A stretch of DNA of 64,000 bases from Chitinophagales bacterium (GCA_018401955.1 JAGYJT010000001.1:151761-215760); one strand, 5' to 3'; counted from the first letter of the stretch, positions 8,944 through 18,967 are shown. Notes: generated by a model from the letters alone, not told the origin. Program-made: numbers and translations.

Positions 8944-11900
8944 ATGAAAGGCTCAATATTTATGCGGTTTTTCTTGATGTTGCTGCTCGCGCTACCGTTG
9001 TGCATGCAAGCCCAAACCTTAGGAAATGAGTGGATTGACTACAGCAAAACCTACTATAAAATTAAAGTTGCCCGCGATGGCATTTACCGTATCCCATTTA
9101 GTGTATTAAATTCGGCTGGCATTCCGGTAAATAATGTTGCTGGTAGCCAGTTTACCCTTTTTTGTAAGGGAGAGGTAATACCTATATATGTATCAACTAC
9201 GGGGTTGTTGGGTGCCAATGATTTTATAGAGTTTATCGGCAAAAAAAATGACGGCTCGGTAGACCAGCAAATGTACGAGGACCCTTATTTTCAACCCAAT
9301 CCTGATTACAGCTTGGTAACCGATACCATAAGCTACTTTTTAACCTGGAACACCATTCAACCGGGTAAGTTTTTCTCGCCAGTGGCTAATGACCTTACCA
9401 ACTTACCCGCTAAAGAACTGTATTGCACTACCACCATTACACAAACCACCAATGGCACCTTTAACCAAGGTAAACCCGCTCTGCTAGCAGGTGTTGCCTT
9501 ATACGAATCTATGTTTGACGAGGGAGAGGGTTATGGCGATGCTACTTTCAATTTGGCATCCAGATCATATAGCTTGCCCACCCCAAACGTGTTTGCTTCA
9601 TCAGTACTTAGGTGTACCCTTAAGCTCAACGTTGTTTCTACCTCCATTACCGACCACAGGTTGCGCATTAACTTAAATGCCCTGCCTACGTTAATTGATA
9701 CCAGCTTTTATGGCTACAAGCTCAAAAAGTGGGAATGGACCACTAACTCAAACAACCTCAACGCCAATAATACGCTAACTGTAGCCGCTATTGGCCCTGG
9801 CACCATTGATAGAAACCAAGTAATGTACTTGAGCCTTACCTACCCCCACAACTTCAACCTCAATGGGGCAACTAAATTCTCGTTTGAGTTAAACCCCAAT
9901 TCGGGTACCAAATACCTTGAGTTTACCTCTTTTACCAGCAGCAATACCACCCCAATACTGTATGACCTTACCAACCTCACGCGCATTGAAGGCCAAAACG
10001 GCTCAAGCACCCAACGGTTTAAGGTTCCGCCGCATGGTGGCGCTACCGAAAGAAATCTTTACCTGTCCAATACCGCTTCAACAGAGTTGTATAATGTAAA
10101 CAGTTTGGGCAGGGTAACGTTTATAAACTATAGCAACCCCAGCAACCAAGGCAGCTACATAATTATAAGCAGCAATGCCCTTACCAACGATGGTAGTGGC
10201 AATAACTGGGTAAACGAATATGCCCAATACCGGGCCAGTATGGCAGGTGGTGGCTACACCGTGGCTACTGTTGTAGCCGAGCAGTTGTATGATCAGTTTG
10301 CCTATGGTATTGCCAAACACCCAGCAGCGGTGCGCAATTTTATACAATATGCCAACAATACTTGGAGCAGCAGGCGCCCCCAATACCTATTTATAATTGG
10401 CAAAGGGCGCGAGTACCGCAACATGCGCACTAGCACGGCCACTTATAACGCTTGCCTGGTGCCAACTTGGGGCTACCCTGGCAGCGATAATTTACTAGCT
10501 GGCGCAGTTGGTACGCTTACGCCAACAGTGCCAGTAGGCCGTATTGCAGCCGTTAACCCATCGCAGATTAAGGACTATCTGGATAAAGTAAAACTGTTTG
10601 AGGCAAACCAAAACCTAGTGGGCGACCCATACCAAACCATTGCCCAAAAACTATGGACCAAAGAATTGTTGCACCTAGGCGGTGGTAATAACAGTAGCGA
10701 GCAAACCACCTTTAAATTTTACCTAGAGAGTTTTGAAGACATAGTGCGCGATACCTTTTACGGTGGCAACGTTACCTCTTTCTTTAAAAACAGCAGTAAC
10801 CCCATACAAATTGCCCAATCAAATTTTTTGAGCAGCCGTATTGACCAAGGTGTATCGCTGCTTACGTTCTTCGGGCATTCTTCGCCAAACTCTTTCGATT
10901 TTACTATCGACGACCCCAACAATTACAATAACTCGCCGCGTTTCCCATTCATTTTATCTAATGGTTGCTACAGCGGTAATATTTTCAACCCCGACCCGGG
11001 TATAAGCGAAGAGTTTATTTTTGCCCAAAACAAAGGAGCTATCGGCTTTTTAGCCACTACTGCCTTATCGTCTTCCAATGGTTTGAGCACTTATAGCCGC
11101 AATTTCTATTTTAACATGTCGCAGCGGCACTATTTGAGTACGGTTGGCGAGCTCATGAAAAAAACCATTGAAGATATTGAAGTGTGCTGCAACAGCTCAT
11201 TTAACCGAATGGTAGCGCAAGACCTGATTTTGCATGGCGACCCGGCCCTTAAAATAAACCCGCACCAAAAGCCCGATTATGCACTTGAGGCACAAAATGT
11301 GTTTTTCGATCCGCCAATTGTTACCCTGCAAACCGACTCTTTTGACCTGTATGTAGCCATTGCCAACCTAGGTATGGCCATTGATACCCAAATAAACCTA
11401 GAGGTTATACGCACCTTGCCCGATGGCAACTCGTTTACCTACAACATGGTAGTTGATGGCACCCATTACTTAGACACCTTTAAGCTTACGCTGCCAACTG
11501 GCAGTGGTGAAGCTTTTGGCCTAAACAACCTACAAATAACCATTGATGCCGGCGACAAGGTACCACTAGAACTATCGGAAACGAACAACACCCTCGGCAT
11601 TACCTTTAGCATCCTCTCAGAAGATGTATACCCCATCCACCCTTACGAATTTGCGATTGTGCCTAACCAAGGGGTTATTTTAAAAGCCTCTACAGCTAAC
11701 GCCTTTGCAACCCAAAAGACCTACATTATGCAAATTGACACTACCGAGCTTTTTAATAGCCCGATAGTGCGTAGCACCAGCATTACACAAATTGGTGGGG
11801 TATTGAGTTGGGCACCCGGCATAGTGCTGGCCGATAGTACCGTGTATTACTGGCGTGTGGGTATTGACTCTACCGGAAACGGCACCCCGTACCGCTGGCG

Positions 11901-14013
11901 CAACAGCTCGTTTATATACATTCAAAATGAGTTCCCCGGCTGGAACCAAAGCCACTACTACCAATACCTTAAAGACGACTACCAAAATCTTGAAATACCT
12001 GTAAACCGCGAATTCAAGTTTTCTGACGACGTAAAAACCATTGCAGTGCGCACCGGCACCTGGGATGGGCAAGGCGGCGCTGTGCCCTTTGACCAAATGG
12101 CATATTTCATTAATAATGTAAAGAAACAAGACTGGAACTGCGGCGGTAGCGGTGGTTTTCCGGGTGGGGTAACCATTGCCGTTATTGACCCAGCAACGGG
12201 CAACAACTGGGTGAGTAAATTTAGCGATGTAGTTACCGACCCCCAATCAGGTTTTAAAATCAACAACATCTACAAAAACATCCATTGTAAATCTATTGAT
12301 GTGGGTGGCTTTATGTTCCCGGTTGGCACGGCTTATTGGCAGCAGCGTATTATTGATTTTGTAAACGGTGTGCCCAATGGCTACTACGTTTTGGTGTATA
12401 GTATAAACAATGCCAACTATGCCGGTTGGGGAGCAAACCTACAACAAGTATTTACTGATTTGGGCTCAAATGCCATTCCACAGTTAACCACCCAAAGTGG
12501 CAACTCGCCTTGGATAATGTTTGCTACCAAAGGCAACCCCAGTGCTACCCAAGAATTATCGGGCAATAGCATAAACGACGTATTGAACTTTAACACCAGC
12601 ATTACCGCCAGCTGGTACGAAGGCGAAATGACCACCCCGCTTATAGGCCCGGCCTTTGAATGGGGCTCGGTGCACTGGCGCTGGAGCTCGTTGGATGTGC
12701 TGCCAAACGATATTACAAGCATTGATGTAATTGGTGTAAACAATGCGGGCGTTGAAACGGTATTGATTCCCAACCTCACCAACCTTGATGAGCCTTTAAC
12801 TGGCATTAATGCCAACCAGTACCCTTACCTTAAACTAAAACTTACCACACGCGATGATAGCACCCGCACCCCTGCGCAATTGGACTACTGGCGTGTGCTC
12901 TATAAAAAAGTACCTGAGGCGGCGCTCAATGCCTTCCAATTGTTTGAATTTACCGACTCGATAACGTTGGGCGAAAACCTAAAACTGGATATTGCAGTTG
13001 AGAACGTTTCGCCAATGGATATGGATAGTTTGCTGGTGAAATATACCGTGCTTACATCAAATAGGGCTGAGTATACTGAGTATGTGCGCTATGACTCACT
13101 GAAGGCCTTTACCTCGGTAAATTTGAGCTACCAGTTTAACTCTACTTGCAACTGTTTGGATGATGTAAATACGTTGGTAATAGAGATTAACCCCGATGAT
13201 GACCAACCGGAGCAGTACCACTTTAATAACCTGGGCATTTTGCAGTTCCGCCAGCAAGGCGATATAGCCAACCCGCTGCTAGATGTTACATTTGACAACG
13301 TGCACATTATTAATGGCGACATAGTAAGCGCCGAGCCCGAGATATTGATTAAACTGAAAGACGAGAACCGCTTTTTGGCGCTTAATGATACCTCGCTGCT
13401 CAACGTGTTTATCAAGTACCCTGATGGTCAGTTGATACGCCAAAACTTTACCGACCCTAGGGTTCAGTTCCGCCCGGCAACTACCAGCCAAGCCAATAGC
13501 AAAAACAACTTGGCCGAAGTGCAGGTAAATAAAACTTTTGAGGCTGATGGCACCTATGAGCTTTTGGTGCAGGCACAAGACCGCAGCGCCAACGTATCGG
13601 GCACGTATGGTGTGGCAGGTGATGGTATAGATTATAGATTGTCGTTCGAAATCATCAACAAATCGATGATAAGCAACGTGTTGAATTACCCTAACCCGTT
13701 TACTACCCAAACGCGCTTTGTGTTTACGCTTACGGGTTCGCAAGTGCCTACGTTCTTCAAGATACAGATAATGACCGTATCGGGTAAAGTGGTGCGTGAG
13801 ATTATGTTGGATGAGCTAGGCCCTATACGCATAGGCCGCAACATTACCGAGTTTGCCTGGAACGGTACCGACCAATACGGCGACCCGCTGGGCAACGGCC
13901 TATACCTATACCGCATTGTAGCCTCCATTGATGGCCAAAGCATCGAGAAAATGGCCACCGGCGCGGATAAGTATTTTAAGAGTGGCTTTGGTAAGATGTA
14001 TTTGGCGCGGTAG
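8944..14013 (+). CDS. PorU-like C25-family (gingipain-fold) cysteine peptidase
   Basis: A 1689-residue secreted protein with a signal peptide (1-23). A gingipain-type catalytic region carries the dyad as FFGHSS (His645) and SNGCYSG (Cys675). Beyond it are Ig-like and beta-sandwich modules and a C-terminal FlgD-like fold (YPNPF, NGLYLYRI), ending in FGKMYLAR, which resembles PorU tails. In T9SS, PorU removes the C-terminal sorting domain of cargo and attaches it to lipopolysaccharide. PorU of Porphyromonas is near 1150 residues, so this copy is much longer; it could instead be a C25 paralogue. It follows the PorV/PorQ-family gene by 3 nt in one operon. Confidence 0.8.
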   Translation: MKGSIFMRFFLMLLLALPLCMQAQTLGNEWIDYSKTYYKIKVARDGIYRIPFSVLNSAGIPVNNVAGSQFTLFCKGEVIPIYVSTTGLLGANDFIEFIGKKNDGSVDQQMYEDPYFQPNPDYSLVTDTISYFLTWNTIQPGKFFSPVANDLTNLPAKELYCTTTITQTTNGTFNQGKPALLAGVALYESMFDEGEGYGDATFNLASRSYSLPTPNVFASSVLRCTLKLNVVSTSITDHRLRINLNALPTLIDTSFYGYKLKKWEWTTNSNNLNANNTLTVAAIGPGTIDRNQVMYLSLTYPHNFNLNGATKFSFELNPNSGTKYLEFTSFTSSNTTPILYDLTNLTRIEGQNGSSTQRFKVPPHGGATERNLYLSNTASTELYNVNSLGRVTFINYSNPSNQGSYIIISSNALTNDGSGNNWVNEYAQYRASMAGGGYTVATVVAEQLYDQFAYGIAKHPAAVRNFIQYANNTWSSRRPQYLFIIGKGREYRNMRTSTATYNACLVPTWGYPGSDNLLAGAVGTLTPTVPVGRIAAVNPSQIKDYLDKVKLFEANQNLVGDPYQTIAQKLWTKELLHLGGGNNSSEQTTFKFYLESFEDIVRDTFYGGNVTSFFKNSSNPIQIAQSNFLSSRIDQGVSLLTFFGHSSPNSFDFTIDDPNNYNNSPRFPFILSNGCYSGNIFNPDPGISEEFIFAQNKGAIGFLATTALSSSNGLSTYSRNFYFNMSQRHYLSTVGELMKKTIEDIEVCCNSSFNRMVAQDLILHGDPALKINPHQKPDYALEAQNVFFDPPIVTLQTDSFDLYVAIANLGMAIDTQINLEVIRTLPDGNSFTYNMVVDGTHYLDTFKLTLPTGSGEAFGLNNLQITIDAGDKVPLELSETNNTLGITFSILSEDVYPIHPYEFAIVPNQGVILKASTANAFATQKTYIMQIDTTELFNSPIVRSTSITQIGGVLSWAPGIVLADSTVYYWRVGIDSTGNGTPYRWRNSSFIYIQNEFPGWNQSHYYQYLKDDYQNLEIPVNREFKFSDDVKTIAVRTGTWDGQGGAVPFDQMAYFINNVKKQDWNCGGSGGFPGGVTIAVIDPATGNNWVSKFSDVVTDPQSGFKINNIYKNIHCKSIDVGGFMFPVGTAYWQQRIIDFVNGVPNGYYVLVYSINNANYAGWGANLQQVFTDLGSNAIPQLTTQSGNSPWIMFATKGNPSATQELSGNSINDVLNFNTSITASWYEGEMTTPLIGPAFEWGSVHWRWSSLDVLPNDITSIDVIGVNNAGVETVLIPNLTNLDEPLTGINANQYPYLKLKLTTRDDSTRTPAQLDYWRVLYKKVPEAALNAFQLFEFTDSITLGENLKLDIAVENVSPMDMDSLLVKYTVLTSNRAEYTEYVRYDSLKAFTSVNLSYQFNSTCNCLDDVNTLVIEINPDDDQPEQYHFNNLGILQFRQQGDIANPLLDVTFDNVHIINGDIVSAEPEILIKLKDENRFLALNDTSLLNVFIKYPDGQLIRQNFTDPRVQFRPATTSQANSKNNLAEVQVNKTFEADGTYELLVQAQDRSANVSGTYGVAGDGIDYRLSFEIINKSMISNVLNYPNPFTTQTRFVFTLTGSQVPTFFKIQIMTVSGKVVREIMLDELGPIRIGRNITEFAWNGTDQYGDPLGNGLYLYRIVASIDGQSIEKMATGADKYFKSGFGKMYLAR

Positions 14014-14016
14014 TTT

Positions 14017-14354
14017 CAATTTGGAAATTTGGAAATTACCGTCATTGCGAAAACCCGCATTGCAGTTAACGTGACCATTACCTTTTAAGGGTTTGTAGCA
14101 ATCCCCTTACGATAAGCAGGAATGCTAATTTACCGTTAATTCACATCATACATAACAAGTAAAAGCGCAACATTTGACACCAGCATCTCTCTCAGGGGAT
14201 TACTGCAAAAGCAGTGAGAAAAGTTGCCACAAAAGCGTTTATCGCGAAAAGCTCAAAACGCTTTTTCGCAATGACGGCAATGAATTCATATGGGCCAGCA
14301 GTGCCTCACTTTTAGTGCCGCTAAATGCAGATAAACTGTATTTCCAAATTAACT
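14017..14354. repeat. MITE-like palindromic intergenic element, no gene
   Basis: The 341-nt gap between two convergent genes holds nested inverted repeats. The outer pair is AATTTGGAAAT-type sequence (about 14019-14038) against ATTTCCAAATT (14340-14350). The middle pair is CCGTCATTGCGAAAA (14039-14053) against its exact complement at 14263-14277. The inner pair is GTAGCAATCCCCT (14095-14107) against AGGGGATTACTGC (14194-14206). It resembles the widespread CGTCATTGCGA interspersed repeat of bacteria. No transposase or convincing ORF is present. Confidence 0.6.
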
Positions 14355-15983
14355 TCACGCCACCACCCCTTCCGCCATTCTCCTTTCCAACGGCTGGTTG
14401 GTGTTGCCGGGTTTATCGGGTACTTGGGCCATAGCGTATTCGCTTAGGGCGGTGATGCTGAGGCTGGGGTTTACGCCGAGGTTGCAGGGGATGATGGAGC
14501 CATCCAAGATGAACATATTGGGGTAGCCGTGCACTTGGAAGTTTTCGTTAACCACGCCCTTATCGGCCGTTTCGCCCATTGGGCAGCCACCCAATATGTG
14601 CGCCGTGGTACTCATATTGAACATCACTTCTGTAACGGCGTTCATTGGTACACCGCCTGTTTTCTCGGCATAGCGGTTCATCACTTCTTGTCCGATGGGG
14701 ATGTAGGCAGGCACTTTATCCGAGCCCTTATTATCAATGGCCATACTGCCGCCAAACAAGCCTTTCTTCCAAACCATCTTCATGGAGCTATCCAGCGTCT
14801 GCATCACCAGGAAAATAATGGAAGTGCTGGCCAACTTACGATTGAACATAAACTTGATAACCGAGCGGGGCTTGGTAATAAGGTTGCCAATCATTTTGGC
14901 CGTCCGTACAAGGGGTTTGCCCTCGCCCGTAGCCAGGGTACTTAAGCGTGCCAAAGCATCCGAGCCGTCGGAGTACTTTACAATCTCCACGTGTGTATCG
15001 TCATCTGGGTTGAACACCGAACTGATGGCCACACCATGGTTGAGTTTTTGGTTGCCGCCCATCACCCCGCACAACGATTCGCTGTTGGTGCGCAGGTTCT
15101 CCCCCAGCCTATTGCTTAGGTTGGGCATGGTTTTGAGGGCATATTTTTGTTTCAATAGCAAATCCATAGTACCCAGCACGCCGCCGCTCACCACCAAGCC
15201 TTTCGATTGGTAAACCTTTACCCGTTTCTTGAACCAAGAAGTGCTGCTCTGGGTGTGCACGTGGTACACATCGTTGATGTACTCTATTTTGGTAACTATC
15301 GTTTCGGCAACCACTTCGGCACCATATTGCTGCGCAAAGTACAGGTAGTTTTTATCGAGGGTGTTTTTGGCACCATGCCTACAGCCCACCATACAACCGG
15401 CACACTCCGTGCATCCTGTCCGTTTCGGGCCAAGGCCGTTAAAATATGGGTCGATGGCATTCTTGGTATCACCAAAGTAAACGCCCACGTCCACGTGGCC
15501 ATAAGTATCGCCGCGGCCCATATCTTCGGCAACTTCCTTCAAGAAGGTATCCTCTGGGTATTCCCTATTTACCTTGGTGCTGCCGAGCATAAACTGTGCC
15601 TTGCGGTAGTAGGGCATCAGCACGGTTTTCCAATCTTTGATGTGCGACCATGCAGGGTTCTTGAAGAAGGCATCGGGCGGTACAAAGTGCGTATTGGCAT
15701 ATACCAAGCTACCCCCACCAACGCCCACGCCACTCAGGATAAAGACATCTTTAAAGAAAGTAAGCTTTTGGAAACCGAACCACTTTAAAATGGGTACCCA
15801 AAGGTACTTCGGGGCATTCCAATTAGTTTTCGGGAAATCTTTGGCCTCGTAGCGCTTGCCTTTCTCTAGCACGGTTACGCTATAACCCTTCTCTGCCAGC
15901 CGCATGGCCGCCACACTTCCCCCGAAACCGGAGCCGATGATGATGTAGTCTGTTGGTATCAAGTAGTGAGTATCAAGTATCAA
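14355..15983 (-). CDS. GMC-family FAD oxidoreductase (cholesterol-oxidase-like)
   Basis: The N-terminus carries the FAD-binding YIIIGSGFGGSVAA. A Cys-rich stretch follows in the middle (CTECAGCMVGCRHG), which marks a bacterial GMC subgroup, and the C-terminus has HILGGCPMG and the substrate-side signature NPSLSITALSEYA. It probably oxidises an alcohol or sterol-like substrate; the substrate is unknown. There is no ATG before the nucleotide-binding loop. The only usable starts are TTG at 15983 and TTG at 15962, and both lie inside a TATCAAG repeat, so the repeat supplies the start codon. It converges on the PorU-like gene. Confidence 0.85.
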   Translation of the reverse strand: MILDTHYLIPTDYIIIGSGFGGSVAAMRLAEKGYSVTVLEKGKRYEAKDFPKTNWNAPKYLWVPILKWFGFQKLTFFKDVFILSGVGVGGGSLVYANTHFVPPDAFFKNPAWSHIKDWKTVLMPYYRKAQFMLGSTKVNREYPEDTFLKEVAEDMGRGDTYGHVDVGVYFGDTKNAIDPYFNGLGPKRTGCTECAGCMVGCRHGAKNTLDKNYLYFAQQYGAEVVAETIVTKIEYINDVYHVHTQSSTSWFKKRVKVYQSKGLVVSGGVLGTMDLLLKQKYALKTMPNLSNRLGENLRTNSESLCGVMGGNQKLNHGVAISSVFNPDDDTHVEIVKYSDGSDALARLSTLATGEGKPLVRTAKMIGNLITKPRSVIKFMFNRKLASTSIIFLVMQTLDSSMKMVWKKGLFGGSMAIDNKGSDKVPAYIPIGQEVMNRYAEKTGGVPMNAVTEVMFNMSTTAHILGGCPMGETADKGVVNENFQVHGYPNMFILDGSIIPCNLGVNPSLSITALSEYAMAQVPDKPGNTNQPLERRMAEGVVA

Positions 15984-15985
15984 GA
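15956..15985 (+). repeat. TATCAAG heptamer repeat overlapping a gene start
   Basis: GTATCAAGTAGTGAGTATCAAGTATCAAG covers the start region of the GMC oxidoreductase. It is related to the copies at 6964 and 59298 and is inverted relative to 16196-16214 across the 224-nt gap to the photolyase gene. A small hairpin CCTCG/CGAGG lies just beyond it at 15993-16008. Confidence 0.7.
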
Positions 15986-16195
15986 ATGTAGACCTCGTTT
16001 AAGCGAGGCAGGCAATGGACTTTAATAAACTTAGGGAATTTTTTTGGAGTTGGATAAACTATTTGCCAAATTTTAGTTTATCAGCTCCATAAGGAATGGT
16101 TTCCGATAGAAAATATAGCCGATGGACTATTATCTTGCCCTCACCTACCTGCTGGTTACTGTAAACAACTCACCAATTTTATTGTTACCCCAAAA

Positions 16196-16214
16196 CATAC
16201 TTGATACTTGATAC
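16196..16214 (-). repeat. TATCAAG heptamer repeat before the photolyase gene
   Basis: CATACTTGATACTTGATAC ends 2 nt before the photolyase ATG at 16217. It is inverted relative to the copy at 15956-15985. A TTG inside it (16208) is in frame with the photolyase but is not needed as a start. Confidence 0.7.
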
Positions 16215-16216
16215 AC

Positions 16217-17509
16217 ATGGTTTCCATCTTCTGGTTTCGCCGCGACCTTCGCTTGCAGGACAATGCCGCCCTGTACCATGCCCTCAGTGGCGAGTATCCG
16301 GTGTTGCCCATTTTCATTTTCGATAAGAATATTTTGGATAAACTGCCCACTAAAGATGCACGTGTGGAGTTTATTCACCAAACCATTGCCGGCATCAATG
16401 AGCAATTAAAGAGCAAAGGCACTACCCTACTGGTGAAATATGGCAAACCTACTGAAGTTTGGAAGGAACTGCTGGAAACCTACGACATACAAACCCTGTA
16501 CGCCAACCGCGACTATGAGCCCTACGCCCGTGAGCGCGACAAGGCGGTGTATGAAATGCTTGAGGCCAAGGGCATACCCTTCAAAAGCTACAAAGACCAC
16601 GTGATATTTGAAAAGAGCGAGGTAATGAAGGACAATGGCGACCCATATGTAGTATACACGCCTTATAGCAAAACCTGGCTAGCCAAGTTGCAAGACAAAG
16701 ATTTGGAAAGTTACACCTCGGGGTTGATGTTCGACAATTGGCACCAAACCGAGTGGCAGCAACCCATCTCGTTGAAAGAAATGGGCTTTGAGCCTATGGG
16801 CATGGAGTTCCCCAACACGAACGTGACCGATACCTTATTGGCACATTACAAAGATAAACGCAATTTCCCTGCCCAGCCGGGCACATCGCACTTGGGGCTG
16901 CATTTTCGCTTTGGCACCGTGAGTATTAGAGAGAAAGCTAGGCAGGCCAAGGCACACAGTGCCACTTACCTGAATGAGTTGATTTGGCGCGAATTTTATC
17001 AAGCCATACTATGGCATTTCCCTAGGGTGGTTAAAGAGTCGTTTAGGAAAGAATATGACCAGATTGAGTGGCGCAACAATGAAGCAGAGTTCAAGCTTTG
17101 GTGCGAAGGCAAAACGGGCTACCCGATAGTGGATGCGGGCATGCGCGAACTGAATGAAACAGGCTACATGCACAACCGCGTGCGTATGATAGTGGCGAGT
17201 TTCCTTACCAAACACTTGCTGATAGATTGGCGCTGGGGCGAAGCCTACTTTGCCGAAAAGCTACTGGATTTTGACCTAGCCAGCAACAACGGCGGCTGGC
17301 AGTGGGCCGCAGGCACAGGCGTGGATGCAGCACCATATTTTAGGGTATTTAATCCGGCATTGCAACAAGAAAAATTTGACCCCGATAGCAAATACTTGCG
17401 TAAATGGGTGCCCGAGGTAAACACCCCCAACTACCCCAAACCTATGGTAGAGCATAAAATGGCTAGGCAACGGGCGCTGGATACCTACAAAAAAGGATTG
17501 AACAGATGA
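16217..17509 (+). CDS. phr: Deoxyribodipyrimidine photolyase (class I CPD type)
   Basis: The N-terminal domain starts VSIFWFRRDLRLQDN, the photolyase/cryptochrome alpha/beta signature. The C-terminal FAD-binding domain contains WREFYQ, then GYPIVDAGMRELNETGYMHN and NNGGWQWAAGTG, all typical of class I photolyases, followed by FRVFNP. It uses light to split cyclobutane pyrimidine dimers. I chose ATG 16217 over an in-frame TTG 9 nt upstream because homologous proteins begin at this point and the TTG belongs to a repeat. The stop overlaps the next gene by 4 nt. Confidence 0.92.
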   Translation: MVSIFWFRRDLRLQDNAALYHALSGEYPVLPIFIFDKNILDKLPTKDARVEFIHQTIAGINEQLKSKGTTLLVKYGKPTEVWKELLETYDIQTLYANRDYEPYARERDKAVYEMLEAKGIPFKSYKDHVIFEKSEVMKDNGDPYVVYTPYSKTWLAKLQDKDLESYTSGLMFDNWHQTEWQQPISLKEMGFEPMGMEFPNTNVTDTLLAHYKDKRNFPAQPGTSHLGLHFRFGTVSIREKARQAKAHSATYLNELIWREFYQAILWHFPRVVKESFRKEYDQIEWRNNEAEFKLWCEGKTGYPIVDAGMRELNETGYMHNRVRMIVASFLTKHLLIDWRWGEAYFAEKLLDFDLASNNGGWQWAAGTGVDAAPYFRVFNPALQQEKFDPDSKYLRKWVPEVNTPNYPKPMVEHKMARQRALDTYKKGLNR

Positions 17510-18792
17510 GAGGCCTTTTTTGGTTTAGAAACGACCTAAGGTTGCTCGACAACGAAGCCCTGCACCTAGCTGCCAAACAATGTAAAGAGTTGCTTTGTGT
17601 GTATTGTATTGACCCGCGCGAGTTTGACGAAACACCATACGGGTTTACCAAAACAGGCCCTTTTAGAATCCAGTTTTTATTGGAAACGTTGCATCAGCTC
17701 AAAGCATCGTTGCAAGGCATTGGGGGTGATTTGTGGGTACTTACCGATGCTCCAGAAAATGCAATACCGCAATTGCTGGCTGAGCACCAAATCAACCAAC
17801 TTTATTACCAACACCAAGCTGGCACCGAAGAGGCCGAAACGGTTGAGAACATTACCCAATATTGTATCGCCAATAGCATCAAAGTGTACGGAACGCATGG
17901 TGCAACATTGTTCCACATCGATGATATTCCCTTTTCGCTGGATAGGTTGCCGAACATCTTTACGGAGTTTAGAAAAGCTACCGAAAAGAGCAGCAAAGTA
18001 AGGCCTGCATTTACGGCACCGAAAACGATTACTTCCATCAAATTAGACGGAGCCAACCAAATACCAACCGCGCACGATTTGGGTTATACTATTCCAGAGC
18101 CCGACCCACGGGCAGCCATACACTTCAAAGGTGGCGAAACCGCTGCCATGCAACGCCTACAGCACTACTTTTGGGATACCCAGGCACTTAAAGAATATAA
18201 AGAAACCCGCAACGGTTTGCTAGGTGCCGATTACTCTTCCAAGTTTTCGGCATGGTTGGCTTTGGGGTGCATTTCGCCACGCACTATCTATTGGGAGGTG
18301 CGGAAATTTGAGCAGGAAATAGTGAGCAATAGCTCAACCTATTGGTTGATATTTGAACTGCTGTGGCGCGATTATTTTTACTTCGTTACCCTAAAATATG
18401 GCAGGCTACTCTTCCAAAAAGGAGGCATCAAACAGCAACCGCAAGATTGGAGTACTAACCTTACTGAATTTGAAAAATGGCGCACTGGCAATACGGGCAA
18501 TGCCTTTATAGATGCCAATATGCGCGAGCTACTGCACACGGGCTTTATGAGCAACCGAGGCAGGCAAAACGTTGCAAGCTATTTGGTACACGACCTTAAC
18601 ATCGATTGGCGCATGGGTGCCGCTTGGTTTGAACATTGTTTGGTTGACTATGATGTGGCCAGCAACTACGGCAACTGGAACTATTTAGCGGGCTTAGGCA
18701 ACGACCCGCGCGAAAACCGCTATTTCAACACCCAAACCCAAGCCAACCGATACGACCCCGATGGGGAGTTTGTGCGGCATTGGCTGGGATAA
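17506..18792 (+). CDS. DASH-type cryptochrome
   Basis: It begins MRGLFWFRNDLRLLDN. The C-terminal FAD-binding domain has WRDYFYF, NAFIDANMREL and SNRGRQNVASYLVHD, with the Cry-DASH hallmark near the end (DPRENRYFN, then YDPDGEFVRHWLG). At 428 residues it matches bacterial Cry-DASH, which repairs dimers in single-stranded DNA and may act as a light sensor. It overlaps phr by 4 nt (ATGA), forming a two-gene light-response operon. Confidence 0.9.
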   Translation: MRGLFWFRNDLRLLDNEALHLAAKQCKELLCVYCIDPREFDETPYGFTKTGPFRIQFLLETLHQLKASLQGIGGDLWVLTDAPENAIPQLLAEHQINQLYYQHQAGTEEAETVENITQYCIANSIKVYGTHGATLFHIDDIPFSLDRLPNIFTEFRKATEKSSKVRPAFTAPKTITSIKLDGANQIPTAHDLGYTIPEPDPRAAIHFKGGETAAMQRLQHYFWDTQALKEYKETRNGLLGADYSSKFSAWLALGCISPRTIYWEVRKFEQEIVSNSSTYWLIFELLWRDYFYFVTLKYGRLLFQKGGIKQQPQDWSTNLTEFEKWRTGNTGNAFIDANMRELLHTGFMSNRGRQNVASYLVHDLNIDWRMGAAWFEHCLVDYDVASNYGNWNYLAGLGNDPRENRYFNTQTQANRYDPDGEFVRHWLG

Positions 18793-18914
18793 GCCAATTT
18801 GCGCTGCTCAATTCTACCTTACTATTGTACATTAATCCACTGCTATTATAATAGCCGCAAGCATTATTACTTTAGCTGTGTGAATAGTCAGAAATGACTT
18901 AATACTATTGATTA

Positions 18915-18922
18915 TAATTTTG
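18915..18922 (+). promoter_or_regulatory. Bacteroidota -7 promoter element
   Basis: TAATTTTG fits TAnnTTTG, 46 nt before the radical SAM gene, in an AT-rich gap that follows the Cry-DASH stop. No -33 element is obvious. Confidence 0.4.
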
Positions 18923-18967
18923 TGAAATCTTGATATTCTCACCATCTCGTAGTAAATTAACCTTGAA

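Noticed and set aside
14174..14434. An 86-residue plus-strand frame
   Set aside because: It lies within the palindromic element and the end of the GMC gene; its composition has no protein-like pattern.
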